A stretch of 64,000 nucleotides of DNA, from contig JANQDY010000074.1 of NCBI GenBank assembly GCA_028278625.1, forward strand, positions 1 to 64,000. The letters are read 5' to 3'. This document shows positions 24,435 to 33,072 of the stretch, one piece after another (position 1 is the stretch's first letter; each line of letters starts with the position of its first letter). The notes below the pieces were generated by a model. The model was not told where the DNA came from and made no database searches. It saw nothing but the letters and a program-made list of their open reading frames with translations. The stretch comes from Thermodesulfobacteriota bacterium. GTDB lineage: Bacteria > Desulfobacterota > DSM-4660 > Desulfatiglandales > Desulfatiglandaceae. The translations under genes were made by a program, and so were the position numbers.

Positions 24435-26510
24435 TCAGATATTGAGATCCATGCTGAGATCGTTGATGAGCCTGTTCAGGACCGTCTGTTGCTTTTGTTC
24501 CTGGGCCTTCAGGGTTTCTTCTTCCCTTTTCATCTTTCCCAAACGGTCTTCCTGGCTGGCAAACTGCTGAATATAGCGGCTTCGAAGCCCCTTTTCCTCG
24601 GAGGTCTGCCCCAGGCCCATGAGGTTTTGGCGAAGCCTTTTCTGATCCTGATAGATCTGGTCCCTCTCCTTTCCGATGGCTTTCAGTTTGGTTTTGATGC
24701 GGGCCACATCGTCTTTCACGGCCACGATTCTTTCAAGTTGCCGAAGCGTCTTTTCGTCCAGATATTTCTTGCGGGCAAATATGAGAATATTGTCAGGGGT
24801 CAGATTGCTGACGGAAATGCTTTCCCACACATCCCGCAATTCCTTTACCACAAATACGGTCTCGCTGTTTTTGGGGACCGTCACTTGAAACCGAAGGTAA
24901 TTGTCGGTGGTCTCAAGCGGTTTTTGGGGTGTCAGCAATTTCCAGGAGCTGTGGTAGGGATGTTCGATGACCACGGTTCTGTTCTGCGCGTTCTTGTTAT
25001 TGAGATTGTAGCGCCTGGTTTCAATGATCCCGCGATGAAAGCGCATGACGCCGCGGTTGATGACCACCCGGTCCACCGGTTCGGTGGTGCTTCCTCTTTT
25101 CGTGTTTACATGGAGGCCCAGGTCCACCGCGTAGGTGATGTACCGCTGCTCGTTAGGCTTCAGGCTCTTTACATAAGCCTCCCCTGCGTAGGTCCCGCCC
25201 CTTAACACCGTCAATGGGCCCCCCTCAAGGGTGAGGCCGGTCGTATTTGTAAGCCTTATTCCCGCCAGCGGGTGCTCTGGTCTGGCTTTTTCATTGTAAA
25301 GATCCACCGCCTGCCCCTCAATCTCCTTTGAGACAATGGGGACCAGGGCCGAGCAATTCTGCGCGATGGTTACGGGATGGTCGATCATGTACTCAAACAT
25401 ATCGCCCACTTCCCGGGTGACGGTCCGGGCCTTCAATCTGCGAACGCTTTCTTCCATGTCCGGTTCGGCGGCAAACCCTTTGGCCATGGCCTCGTTTTTG
25501 AGGACACCCGGCCTGGGCTTCGGACTCTCAGGCGCTGCCATCAGCATTCGATTTTTGGCCATGGCAGCTTCCGGGACGACCGGCGCCACGGCCGCTTCGT
25601 CGTCCATTTCAAGTTCCGGACGCTTTTTGAATCTGGGTGCGTACAGCTCCTGGATGAATGACACGGGCATGCCGCTGACCAGGGCGAGCTGAACATCTTC
25701 CCAGTCTTCTCCGCTCACATTGTCCACAATGGCCCACCCCTGAAGAAAAGGATTTTTCTCCTTTTGCACCTCCGGGATAACGATGCGGTACGATGCTTTC
25801 CACACCGGTACTTCAGTAACAAAACTGATCATCATCTCCTGTGGCCCATCTCCCTGAGGGGTGATGACGACGGTTTTTCCGTTTCGTTGATGCTCCTGAA
25901 AGAGAATTCTCAGATACCGGTCCAGGTCCTCGTTCAGCTTTTCGTCCAGAAAGGTAATTGCCGTGATTTCAGCGGTGCCGAAGGTGCGCATCTCTCCGCT
26001 CTGATCCATGATGGTCAGAAAGAACCAAGGCATGACCGTCTTATCTTCCCGGACGTTCCGTTTTTCAACGCCCATGACGGTTCCCTGGATGGCGGAATTT
26101 CCCATTGAAACCCGAATTTCGCTCCCTTGAAGCTGTCTTAGAATCTGAGGGAGTCCCAGGCTGTTCTTTAATTGGAAATTGAAGTCGCTGAGCTTCTGAT
26201 CAATGGTTTTGTCATTGTCATATACGATGCTGCTCACCCGTCCGCTGGTAAGGTTTAGGACGGTAAGGCTTTTCAACAGATCGTTCATCTGGCTTTTTTT
26301 TACGCGAAGACGGATCTCGTCGCCGGCCGGAACCTGCCCCCTCAACTGAAAGAACCCGACACCGTTGTTGAAAAGGGTCACCTCCTTAAGCACCAGCTGT
26401 TCGCTTTTGGCGGATCGTTTCCCGGTCGCCGACGCGGGGCTCAGGATGACCATCAGAAAAAAAGACGCGGTGGCAAGGACCGTGTAAAAAAACCTGAGAT
26501 TTCTTTTCAT
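24435..26510 (-). CDS. DUF4139 domain exported protein
   Basis: A 691-residue protein with a signal peptide (VLATASFFLMVILSPASA), a beta-rich N-terminal half (VTLFNNGVGFFQLRGQV) and the DUF4139 domain from roughly residue 200 (EVPVWKASYRIVI is a hallmark). Residues about 580-685 form a coiled coil rich in Lys, Glu and Gln. AAGGAG lies 8 nt before the ATG. Function of the family is unknown. It converges on the transglycosylase gene with only 17 nt between stops, and diverges from the DUF481 gene. Confidence 0.83.
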   Translation of the reverse strand: MKRNLRFFYTVLATASFFLMVILSPASATGKRSAKSEQLVLKEVTLFNNGVGFFQLRGQVPAGDEIRLRVKKSQMNDLLKSLTVLNLTSGRVSSIVYDNDKTIDQKLSDFNFQLKNSLGLPQILRQLQGSEIRVSMGNSAIQGTVMGVEKRNVREDKTVMPWFFLTIMDQSGEMRTFGTAEITAITFLDEKLNEDLDRYLRILFQEHQRNGKTVVITPQGDGPQEMMISFVTEVPVWKASYRIVIPEVQKEKNPFLQGWAIVDNVSGEDWEDVQLALVSGMPVSFIQELYAPRFKKRPELEMDDEAAVAPVVPEAAMAKNRMLMAAPESPKPRPGVLKNEAMAKGFAAEPDMEESVRRLKARTVTREVGDMFEYMIDHPVTIAQNCSALVPIVSKEIEGQAVDLYNEKARPEHPLAGIRLTNTTGLTLEGGPLTVLRGGTYAGEAYVKSLKPNEQRYITYAVDLGLHVNTKRGSTTEPVDRVVINRGVMRFHRGIIETRRYNLNNKNAQNRTVVIEHPYHSSWKLLTPQKPLETTDNYLRFQVTVPKNSETVFVVKELRDVWESISVSNLTPDNILIFARKKYLDEKTLRQLERIVAVKDDVARIKTKLKAIGKERDQIYQDQKRLRQNLMGLGQTSEEKGLRSRYIQQFASQEDRLGKMKREEETLKAQEQKQQTVLNRLINDLSMDLNI

Positions 26511-26623
26511 TTTTTCTCTCCTTATATTTAAGGGGAAACAATCTAACAGGACTCTACCACAGTGACCCGATTTTGTTCAATGCGGTTTTCCAGAGTAACT
26601 CACCCGTTTTTTGGGTGGCATCA

Positions 26624-26652
26624 TTGACACATACCGGCGCCTTCCCTATAAT
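26624..26652 (+). promoter_or_regulatory. Perfect-consensus sigma70 promoter of the DUF481 gene
   Basis: TTGACA (26624-26629), a 17-bp spacer and TATAAT (26647-26652): six of six in both boxes. Transcription would start near 26659, about 50 nt before the ATG at 26711, which also rules out the longer open frame beginning at 26573. Confidence 0.8.
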
Positions 26653-26710
26653 CGCCCAACATCACAAAAGGGGGCTAGTGGTTCTTTTTAGACGGGGGTT
26701 GTTTGATCTC

Positions 26711-27778
26711 ATGGGATTTCTTAAGGGAAAGTGCGCGGGAACGGGCCTGTTTTTCGCCTTGTGGGTGATCGGTATTTTGTTTCAGACGGTTTGTCCCTCC
26801 ATGGCCGACGAAGTGGTCATGAAAAACGGGGATCGCATTCAGGGAACAGTGGTCTCCCTGAGCCAGGGAAAACTTGTTTTTAAGACCGGTTATGCGGGGG
26901 ATATCAACATCAGTTGGGATCAGGTGGCCAAACTCACCACCGATGAGCCCATGGAAGTCTCCATCGGAGAGGACAAACCCCTCAAGGGGACCCTGTCCAC
27001 ATCAGAGACGGGAGAACTCCTGCTGAAGCCGAAGGAAGGTGCGGTACCCCCGCCCCTAAAGCTTTCAGCGGTCGAAACCATGAGCCGGCCCAAACCGCCT
27101 GAGACCTGGCGTTTTTCAGGTAATGTGAGCGCCGGGGCCAGCAGGGAAACCGGAAACACCAATACTGAGAAATACAACCTCATCGGTAATCTGAAAATCG
27201 CCAAAATGCCCCATGTGTTTAAGTTCTATGGTCAATTCAACCGTGAGTGGAGCAAGAGCGCGCTCACCAAAGACAACTGGCTGGGATCGGGGGCCTACGA
27301 ACGGTTTCTCACCAAGAAATGGTTTGTCTGGGGGGGCGGTACGGCCCAATCGGACAAATTCAAGGATCTGACCCTGCTGGCCAATGCGGCGATTGGGCCG
27401 GGGTATCAGGTATGGCATTCAGATCAGAAGAACCTCTCCATGAAGCTGGGACCGGGTTATGCTTATGAAAAGTACAGCAAGAAAATGAAGAACTTTGGAA
27501 ACGTTGACCAACGGGAGTACTTTTCAGCCTACTGGGTGTTCGATTTTGACATGTGGTTCTTCCAAAAGCTGTTTCAGGTGTTTCACCACAATGATTTCCT
27601 CTACGATTTTCAAGAGAGCGCCAATTGGGTGCTTCGCACGCGGACGGGCATTCGATTGCCGCTCATTTCAAAGCTCTTTGCATCCTTTCAATTCAACTAT
27701 GACTATGACAACCAGCCGGCGGACGGCAAGGATAAGTGGGATCAGTCCTGGATTTTCAGCATCGGCTGGCAGTTCTAG
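26711..27778 (+). CDS. DUF481 family outer-membrane beta-barrel protein
   Basis: A 355-residue protein. A signal peptide (FFALWVIGILFQTVCPSMA) leads to a small SH3-like region (MKNGDRIQGTVVSLSQGKLV) and then a DUF481 beta-barrel (NVSAGASRETGNTNTEKYNL, alternating aromatic strands, final strand IFSIGWQF ending in Phe as outer-membrane barrels do). Probably a monocistronic outer-membrane protein of unknown role (compare YdiY). The start is set by the promoter and signal peptide. Confidence 0.85.
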   Translation: MGFLKGKCAGTGLFFALWVIGILFQTVCPSMADEVVMKNGDRIQGTVVSLSQGKLVFKTGYAGDINISWDQVAKLTTDEPMEVSIGEDKPLKGTLSTSETGELLLKPKEGAVPPPLKLSAVETMSRPKPPETWRFSGNVSAGASRETGNTNTEKYNLIGNLKIAKMPHVFKFYGQFNREWSKSALTKDNWLGSGAYERFLTKKWFVWGGGTAQSDKFKDLTLLANAAIGPGYQVWHSDQKNLSMKLGPGYAYEKYSKKMKNFGNVDQREYFSAYWVFDFDMWFFQKLFQVFHHNDFLYDFQESANWVLRTRTGIRLPLISKLFASFQFNYDYDNQPADGKDKWDQSWIFSIGWQF

Positions 27779-27859
27779 GGGTTAGGGACCGACCCGAGAA
27801 TAACAGACCGTTGGCTTGAGATCTCCATTTTCAAAAAAAAGGTGCGCGGGAGAGGACCC

Positions 27860-28654
27860 ATGGGGCAGGCTTTCATGAACCGGTTGTCCGTTTGTATTAT
27901 CTGCGGCAATGAGGCGGAGAATATGGCGCGGTGCTTGGAGAGTGTCCAGTGGGCCAGTGACATCGTCGTAGTCGATTCCGGGAGCACCGATCAAACCGTC
28001 GAGATTGCCAGGAGATATACGGACCGCCTTTATGAGAAGGACTGGCCGGGATATGCGGCCCAGAAGAACTTTGCCCTGTCAAAGGCAAGGGAGGAATGGG
28101 TTCTGAGCCTTGATGCCGATGAGGCGGTCTCAAGGGCGTTGCGCCATGAAATCGTGCGTGAAATTGAGCGAAATGAGACGGGACCGGACGGCTACCGGAT
28201 ACCGAGGCGCTCCTTCTATCAGGGGCGCTGGATTCATCACAGCGGTTACTATCCGGATCGCCAGTTACGGCTTTTCAGGCGGGACAAAGGATCCTGGGTG
28301 GGCGGCAGGGTCCACGAACGGATGGCGGTGGACGGCCCTGTGGGGGATTTGGAACAGGATATCCTCCACTATCCCTATGGCGGCGGATTGTCAGGACAAC
28401 TGGCGACCATCAACAGCTTTTCCACCCTGCTGGCGGAGGACATGTTTGACCGGGGCAAACGGTTTCATCTGCCGCTTCTCTTTTTTCGTCCCCTCTTTAA
28501 ATTCCTGGAAGTCTATGTTGTGAAAAGAGGCTTTCGGGACGGTTTGCCCGGTCTGATCATTGCCGTATCCGATGCCTATGCCATGTTCGCACGCTATGTG
28601 AAATTGAGGGAAATTGAAGCGGGATTTGGCAGGGATCGGGAGAAAAGGGGATGA
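27860..28654 (+). CDS. Family 2 glycosyltransferase (LPS core WaaE/KdtX-like)
   Basis: A 264-residue GT-A enzyme. SVCIICGNEAENMARCLESV opens the nucleotide-binding fold, IVVVDSGSTDQT and the metal-binding SLDADEAVS follow, and RQLRLFRR with a conserved WxxGRVHE stretch places it with LPS-core beta-glycosyltransferases. The ATG at 27860 follows GGGAGAGG; GTG at 27842 and ATG at 27875 are alternatives. Its stop overlaps the start of the O-antigen ligase gene (ATGA). Confidence 0.85.
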   Translation: MGQAFMNRLSVCIICGNEAENMARCLESVQWASDIVVVDSGSTDQTVEIARRYTDRLYEKDWPGYAAQKNFALSKAREEWVLSLDADEAVSRALRHEIVREIERNETGPDGYRIPRRSFYQGRWIHHSGYYPDRQLRLFRRDKGSWVGGRVHERMAVDGPVGDLEQDILHYPYGGGLSGQLATINSFSTLLAEDMFDRGKRFHLPLLFFRPLFKFLEVYVVKRGFRDGLPGLIIAVSDAYAMFARYVKLREIEAGFGRDREKRG

Positions 28655-30033
28655 CGGGCACCGTGGCAAATGAGAACGGGAAAACCTGGGCCCTTTTTTC
28701 AAAGGTGTTGGATGGAGGCCTTTTATGCTTCATGGGGGTCTTCATGTTCTTTAACCCCTTTCCCCACACCACCAGTATTCAGGAAATCAGTTTCTACCTT
28801 TCGGTTTTTCTGGCGATCTTGGGCATCCTCTTAAAAAGGGTCCCATTTTCCTTTAGTTCCCCGCTCACCATACCTTTTGTGCTTTTTACCCTTTGGGCCG
28901 GTCTGGGGCTTTTTTTCGCCCTGGACACTCAAAACAGCCGCCACGATTTCTATTCACATCTGTTGAAATACCTGATGCTCTATTACCTGCTCATCAATGT
29001 CTTTAACACCAAAAAGCGATTGATGTACCTGTCATGGATCATCGTCATTTCAGCTGCGGTCTTCTGTGTGGGGGCCCTTGGCTATGAGTATCTGATTCTC
29101 GGGAAGAATGCATCTTCGACACGGTTCGGTGTTCGCTTCATACAGACCCCCACCAACCTGATGGGTGTCATTACCCTCTTTGCGGCCATATTGTCGGCCC
29201 ACCATCTTGGAGAAAAGGGTCGATCCTGGCAATACCGGGTGCTGATGGTTTTTTCTCTATCGGCACTTCTTTTGGTGACGGTTCTGACCCAGTCGCGAAG
29301 CAATATTGTGGCATTGGGAATTGTGGCGGTCATATTGCTTTTAAAGTACAAAAGGGTGTTTCTGATATTCGTCATCGCCTTTGCGCTTCTCATCTGTTTT
29401 TCTCCCATGAAAGACCGGTTTATGCTGTCCGATAAATCAAATGTCAGTGACAAAGGGAGTCTTCTTCACCGCATTGCCATTGCGTACATATCATGGGAAA
29501 TCATAAAGGATTATCCGGTATTGGGAACGGGTTTCGGTATCAAGACCTTTCAGAATCGAAAGGCCATTGATCCGAATGTCTATAATGAAAGACTGCCGGA
29601 AAAATACCGGATGGATGTGTGGGGTCCGAAAGTGGTCGATTTGAAGGCCTACAAGCGGCAGGTTTCCAAAAATTCCGAAGCGGACGGCGGTTTACCGGAA
29701 ACCTACGGCATTGTGGAACATCTTTTCAAGCGCCCCCACAATATGTTTCTAAATGTTGGCGTTAGAACGGGGCTTGTGGGACTTCTGTTTTTCCTCTATC
29801 TGTTGTTCAATGCCGGAAAGATGTGCTGGCAGACCCTTCGGCACGGCAACGACGGCTTCATCAAAGGATGGGGGTATTGTGTCTCGGCGCTGTTCGTCAT
29901 GTTTCTGGTGAAGGGATCTTTGGATCCCATCTTCACCCATTTGACGGAAGTGGCGTTCTTTACCATCCTGGCCATGATCACCATCGTGTGGAAGCTGAAT
30001 GACCCAGAACCGGGGAACTCAGAGGATGCTTGA
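28651..30033 (+). CDS. O-antigen ligase family membrane protein (Wzy/WaaL type)
   Basis: A 460-residue polytopic protein with ten or more membrane spans and a large periplasmic loop between about residues 290 and 365, the Wzy_C/WaaL layout. VTVLTQSRSNIVALGI is the conserved segment before the loop, and RPHNMFLNVGVRTGLVG carries the loop His. Such proteins join undecaprenyl-linked glycans to lipid A-core or polymerise them. Overlaps the preceding glycosyltransferase by 4 nt. Confidence 0.85.
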   Translation: MTGTVANENGKTWALFSKVLDGGLLCFMGVFMFFNPFPHTTSIQEISFYLSVFLAILGILLKRVPFSFSSPLTIPFVLFTLWAGLGLFFALDTQNSRHDFYSHLLKYLMLYYLLINVFNTKKRLMYLSWIIVISAAVFCVGALGYEYLILGKNASSTRFGVRFIQTPTNLMGVITLFAAILSAHHLGEKGRSWQYRVLMVFSLSALLLVTVLTQSRSNIVALGIVAVILLLKYKRVFLIFVIAFALLICFSPMKDRFMLSDKSNVSDKGSLLHRIAIAYISWEIIKDYPVLGTGFGIKTFQNRKAIDPNVYNERLPEKYRMDVWGPKVVDLKAYKRQVSKNSEADGGLPETYGIVEHLFKRPHNMFLNVGVRTGLVGLLFFLYLLFNAGKMCWQTLRHGNDGFIKGWGYCVSALFVMFLVKGSLDPIFTHLTEVAFFTILAMITIVWKLNDPEPGNSEDA

Positions 30034-30060
30034 TGAATTTGTAAACGAGTGTCATAAATA

Positions 30061-30099
30061 ACCCCAAAATTCATACATCCAATGTCATAATTTAGGGGT
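30061..30099. terminator. Inverted repeat between convergent genes
   Basis: ACCCCAAAATT (from 30061) pairs with AATTTAGGGGT (ending 30099) with one mismatch around a 17-nt loop. It lies between the stops of two convergent transcripts. No T-run follows, so a terminator role is tentative. Confidence 0.35.
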
Positions 30100-30910
30100 A
30101 AATGATGTCTTGCGGTTTCTTAAGACCCTTTTCACAGAAGACGGGGATCTCTTTTCGATTGAAATACTGAATATTGGGCCCTTCCTGCCAGCGCCGGTCC
30201 GTGATGGCCGGCGGGTGCCACATGTGCAGGACCTTGGCATGATGAATGGCCGACCGGCAGTGAATGCCGGCCCGAACCAATCGAATGCCCAGATCTTCAT
30301 CTTCGCCGCCCCACCCCACGAAATTCTCGTCATAGCCGTTTACCCGCTCAAGATCCTTTTTGTAAATGGAGAAGTGTCCCCCGAGACTCTGTTTCTTTGG
30401 CGGTGCCAGACCCAGCCTCATCAACAGGGTCCGCTTGATGAAACGCCGGTGGGTCTTGATGAGCGCTCTTTCATCCAATTGCCCGTCCAGCCCGTTTAAG
30501 AATTCCTCGGTGATGGGGGTTTCAAAGGTTTTTAGGGTTGAGGCTTCATCCATGTTCTTGTATCCGCCGGCAACAAATCTCCCCTGTTTTCTTGCTTTCA
30601 TGTGCCGGGGGATTGTGTGAGGGAGTACGAGGAAATCACAGTCAAAGAAAATGAGGTAATCGCCTCTGGCATGGCGGATGCCGTTATTTCTGGCGGCGGC
30701 ATTTCTGAAACCCTTTTTTTCCTGCCACACGTGGTGAATAGCGAAGTCGTAGGATCCGATGAGCGCTTTCAGTTTGCTGACCGTCTCTTTACTTGAGCCG
30801 TCATCGGTGATGATCACCTCGTCAAAGAGCTGGCTTGCGAGTGCAATGGAGTCGAGACAGCATCTCAGATGGTTCAGCCTTTCATAGAAGCAGACAATGA
30901 TACTGATCAT
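30092..30910 (-). CDS. Family 2 glycosyltransferase with galactosyltransferase-type C-terminus
   Basis: A 272-residue GT-A enzyme: SIIVCFYERLNHLRCCLDSI, then VIITDDGSSKET and the metal-binding FFDCDFLV. The C-terminal block GWGGEDEDLGIRLVRAG is the GT7/ppGalNAc-T-like acceptor motif (GWGxED). It is the last gene of a three-gene minus-strand run, 2 nt after the GT10 gene. Cytosolic, probably acting on a surface-glycan precursor. Confidence 0.87.
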   Translation of the reverse strand: MISIIVCFYERLNHLRCCLDSIALASQLFDEVIITDDGSSKETVSKLKALIGSYDFAIHHVWQEKKGFRNAAARNNGIRHARGDYLIFFDCDFLVLPHTIPRHMKARKQGRFVAGGYKNMDEASTLKTFETPITEEFLNGLDGQLDERALIKTHRRFIKRTLLMRLGLAPPKKQSLGGHFSIYKKDLERVNGYDENFVGWGGEDEDLGIRLVRAGIHCRSAIHHAKVLHMWHPPAITDRRWQEGPNIQYFNRKEIPVFCEKGLKKPQDIIYP

Positions 30911-30912
30911 CT

Positions 30913-31884
30913 TCAGCTGCCCCCAAGGGGAAAGTTGAAAAACTTCATGATTTTATATTGCAGGTGATAAAGGGAGGCCTTCTTGCTGCGCCGGTAAGGC
31001 GGTACCACCATATCAACGGGCTTTGGATCCCTTTTTGGTTGTGACTTGATCAGCCGGCACAGGTGGGGAAAGAGCTGATATCGTTTGAGCACCAGATTGC
31101 GGGCCTCATTCAGGGCGGAAAGCCGCTTTTCCCAGCTATCATTATTGATGATGGTTTTCACCGATTCAAAGGCTTCTTTTGGAGATTCGATATTGATTCT
31201 GATAAATGATTCTGCGGGAAAATAGTCTTCCAGGTTGGTGCAACCGTAGTAGATGGGGACGGACCAGGCGAGGAAGCAATCCCCGATTTTCTCGGTCCAG
31301 TAGTCTTTGCTGCTGCTGTTTTCGATGGCAAGGGAATATCGGTAGGAGGCCAGCCCCTCCCATTTGTCTTCAATGAAACGCACGGCCCGGCCAAAAAGAT
31401 CGATGTCCAGGGAACCGTCTTTCTGAATATGTTCCAGCAAGCCCCATCTCTTTTGGTGACCGGGAAGATCCCGGGCATTACCCACCACCCACGAGAGCAG
31501 TTTGGTTTTCTCGGGCATATCAAAACCAAGGAGTTCATCGAAGGTCTTGTTCACATGCCATGGGAGTGCGGGCTGTGAGGCCTCAAACTTTGAACGGTCC
31601 GGGGGAACGTGGTGGGTCAAAACCCTTGAATAGGGGTCCAGTTTTTCAACCATCCAATCGGTGTGCCCCCGCATATAGGGTTCCTGCATCAGGCACCAGA
31701 CATTCTCCCGGGGGCAGCGAACTTCTGTTTCCGTCTTCATTTTGTTGTTCAGCACCACGAGGAAATCGCAGGGTTCTTTCGGGTCAAGGACGAACCGGAT
31801 CTCTTTCCACACCCCCTTTTCACCAGGCGTCTGTCTCAAAAGATCAGGCCAGTCCCAGTCTTTTACGATACCCACGGTGATCAT
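30913..31884 (-). CDS. Family 10 glycosyltransferase (fucosyltransferase-like)
   Basis: A 323-residue protein with the C-terminal GT10 donor-binding signature: YRYSLAIENSSSKDYWTEKI followed by VPIYYGCTNLEDYFP. GT10 enzymes are alpha-1,3/1,4-fucosyltransferases in bacteria and animals; the donor here cannot be confirmed. Short N-terminal domain, no membrane anchor, basic C-terminus typical of membrane association in bacterial GT10s. Lies 21 nt after the preceding GT-A gene. Confidence 0.87.
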   Translation of the reverse strand: MITVGIVKDWDWPDLLRQTPGEKGVWKEIRFVLDPKEPCDFLVVLNNKMKTETEVRCPRENVWCLMQEPYMRGHTDWMVEKLDPYSRVLTHHVPPDRSKFEASQPALPWHVNKTFDELLGFDMPEKTKLLSWVVGNARDLPGHQKRWGLLEHIQKDGSLDIDLFGRAVRFIEDKWEGLASYRYSLAIENSSSKDYWTEKIGDCFLAWSVPIYYGCTNLEDYFPAESFIRINIESPKEAFESVKTIINNDSWEKRLSALNEARNLVLKRYQLFPHLCRLIKSQPKRDPKPVDMVVPPYRRSKKASLYHLQYKIMKFFNFPLGGS

Positions 31885-31905
31885 GGTTGTCTCATTTGAA
31901 AGGAC

Positions 31906-32712
31906 CTAGAGTTCATCCAAATGCTCACGGTAAAACCGCTCGTTGGGGTACTGATCCGGGCCTTCGTCTTTCATTTCCATGGGCGCGTCGAACATCCCCT
32001 GGATGCCCTCCCCTTGACCATTCTGAGGAGAGGAGACCTTATACTTTTTTTCGTGCACAAAACGTCGGTTGAAGCGGCTGTATTTGCTGCCCGAATGGCA
32101 GCTGATGTTGAGCGGTTGCTCCCCAAGGGTTTTCTGGGCGTAATTCCTGAAGCCTTTCATGGCGTGGCTTTTCATGGGTGCACCGTACTTGCGGATGTAT
32201 CGATATGTCATGTCCCCGTCTTCTTCCCCAATTCCCAACAGCCGTTCATCAAAATACCCGAGTTGTTCCATCTCTATTTTGCTGGCAAGGAAATGGGACC
32301 AGGATTGGTTGATTAAAAAGGATCTGCCACCGTTTTTTTTTAGCACTTTTTCGATTCTTCTCATGAATTTTTCGTCGGTGATCAAGGTGTCATCGTTGAG
32401 CATCAGCAGAAATTCGCCGGAGGCATGAATGAGGAGGGTGTTCCAGAGCTTGGAAAGCCCCCTAAATGAAGTAAAAAAGACCGGAAACACCCTTGGCTGT
32501 TCCGCAAGAAATATGAGCATGCGCTTGCGATAACCGTCATCGAAATCTCTCTTGTGTTCACCGTTTACGGCAACCAGGATTTCCGCTTCCCTTTCAAAGG
32601 AGCGGATTTTCTTCAAAAGCGGCACGAAATAATCTTCAAACCGCTTTTCAAAGGTTGTGATACCGATGGAGATATTGAAACGGCTTTCTCTTTTTCGAAA
32701 TGAACTGAGCAT
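31906..32712 (-). CDS. GT-A-fold glycosyltransferase
   Basis: A 268-residue protein with N-terminal ISIGITTFEKRFEDY, a metal-binding LLMLNDDTLIT and an acceptor-site GIGEEDGDMTYRY, all in family 2 order although divergent. First gene of the minus-strand trio. Its start is only about 70 bp from the left end of the insertion element, so the element may have separated this trio from its original promoter. Confidence 0.75.
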   Translation of the reverse strand: MLSSFRKRESRFNISIGITTFEKRFEDYFVPLLKKIRSFEREAEILVAVNGEHKRDFDDGYRKRMLIFLAEQPRVFPVFFTSFRGLSKLWNTLLIHASGEFLLMLNDDTLITDEKFMRRIEKVLKKNGGRSFLINQSWSHFLASKIEMEQLGYFDERLLGIGEEDGDMTYRYIRKYGAPMKSHAMKGFRNYAQKTLGEQPLNISCHSGSKYSRFNRRFVHEKKYKVSSPQNGQGEGIQGMFDAPMEMKDEGPDQYPNERFYREHLDEL

Positions 32713-32783
32713 GGTATTTGGATCAGATCCTATGGGGTCGTGCCAGACTATAAGGAAAATCGACCCATGCTGTCAATGTCAAA

Positions 32784-32793
32784 GAGAATTCTC
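32784..32793. repeat. 10-bp flanking repeat, left (GAGAATTCTC)
   Basis: GAGAATTCTC lies directly outside the 22-bp terminal inverted repeat and recurs at 35552-35561. It is a perfect palindrome, so it can be read either as a target duplication or as the outer 10 bp of a 32-bp inverted repeat. Confidence 0.6.
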
Positions 32794-32815
32794 TATGACC
32801 ACAAGATTCAGTTGG
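32794..32815 (+). repeat. Left terminal inverted repeat of the insertion sequence
   Basis: 22 bp beginning TATGACCACAAGATTC; pairs with 35530-35551 with a single mismatch. With the adjacent palindrome the match extends to 32 bp. Confidence 0.88.
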
Positions 32816-32987
32816 CACATAAACATTTCAACCATTTAAGAGATAAAAGGTGCCATACTTTATCATAAATTTCGATTGGAACACAGAAAACATTTTTGTA
32901 ACCCTCTATAGACGATTTTCGAATAACGTGTTTATTCCATTGAACATATCCAGCAATCTACCCAGTCCGCACTTGGAAAAAAGGGTG

Positions 32988-33016
32988 TTGCCATGGGGCG
33001 CCATATCTGATAATGT
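32988..33016 (+). promoter_or_regulatory. Promoter of the insertion sequence ORFs
   Basis: TTGCCA (32988-32993) and TAATGT (33011-33016) with a 17-bp spacer, about 50 nt upstream of the ORF A ATG. It overlaps the in-element leader, which has no other good candidate. Confidence 0.45.
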
Positions 33017-33072
33017 ATTGCATAAAATGGAAGCTTGTAGCTTTAGCTGCAATACTTTATCGGAGGCGCAAT

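Noticed and set aside
26573..26710. Upstream extension of the DUF481 frame from a TTG
   Set aside because: A perfect promoter lies inside it, so it is not transcribed as coding sequence; the signal peptide starts at 26711.
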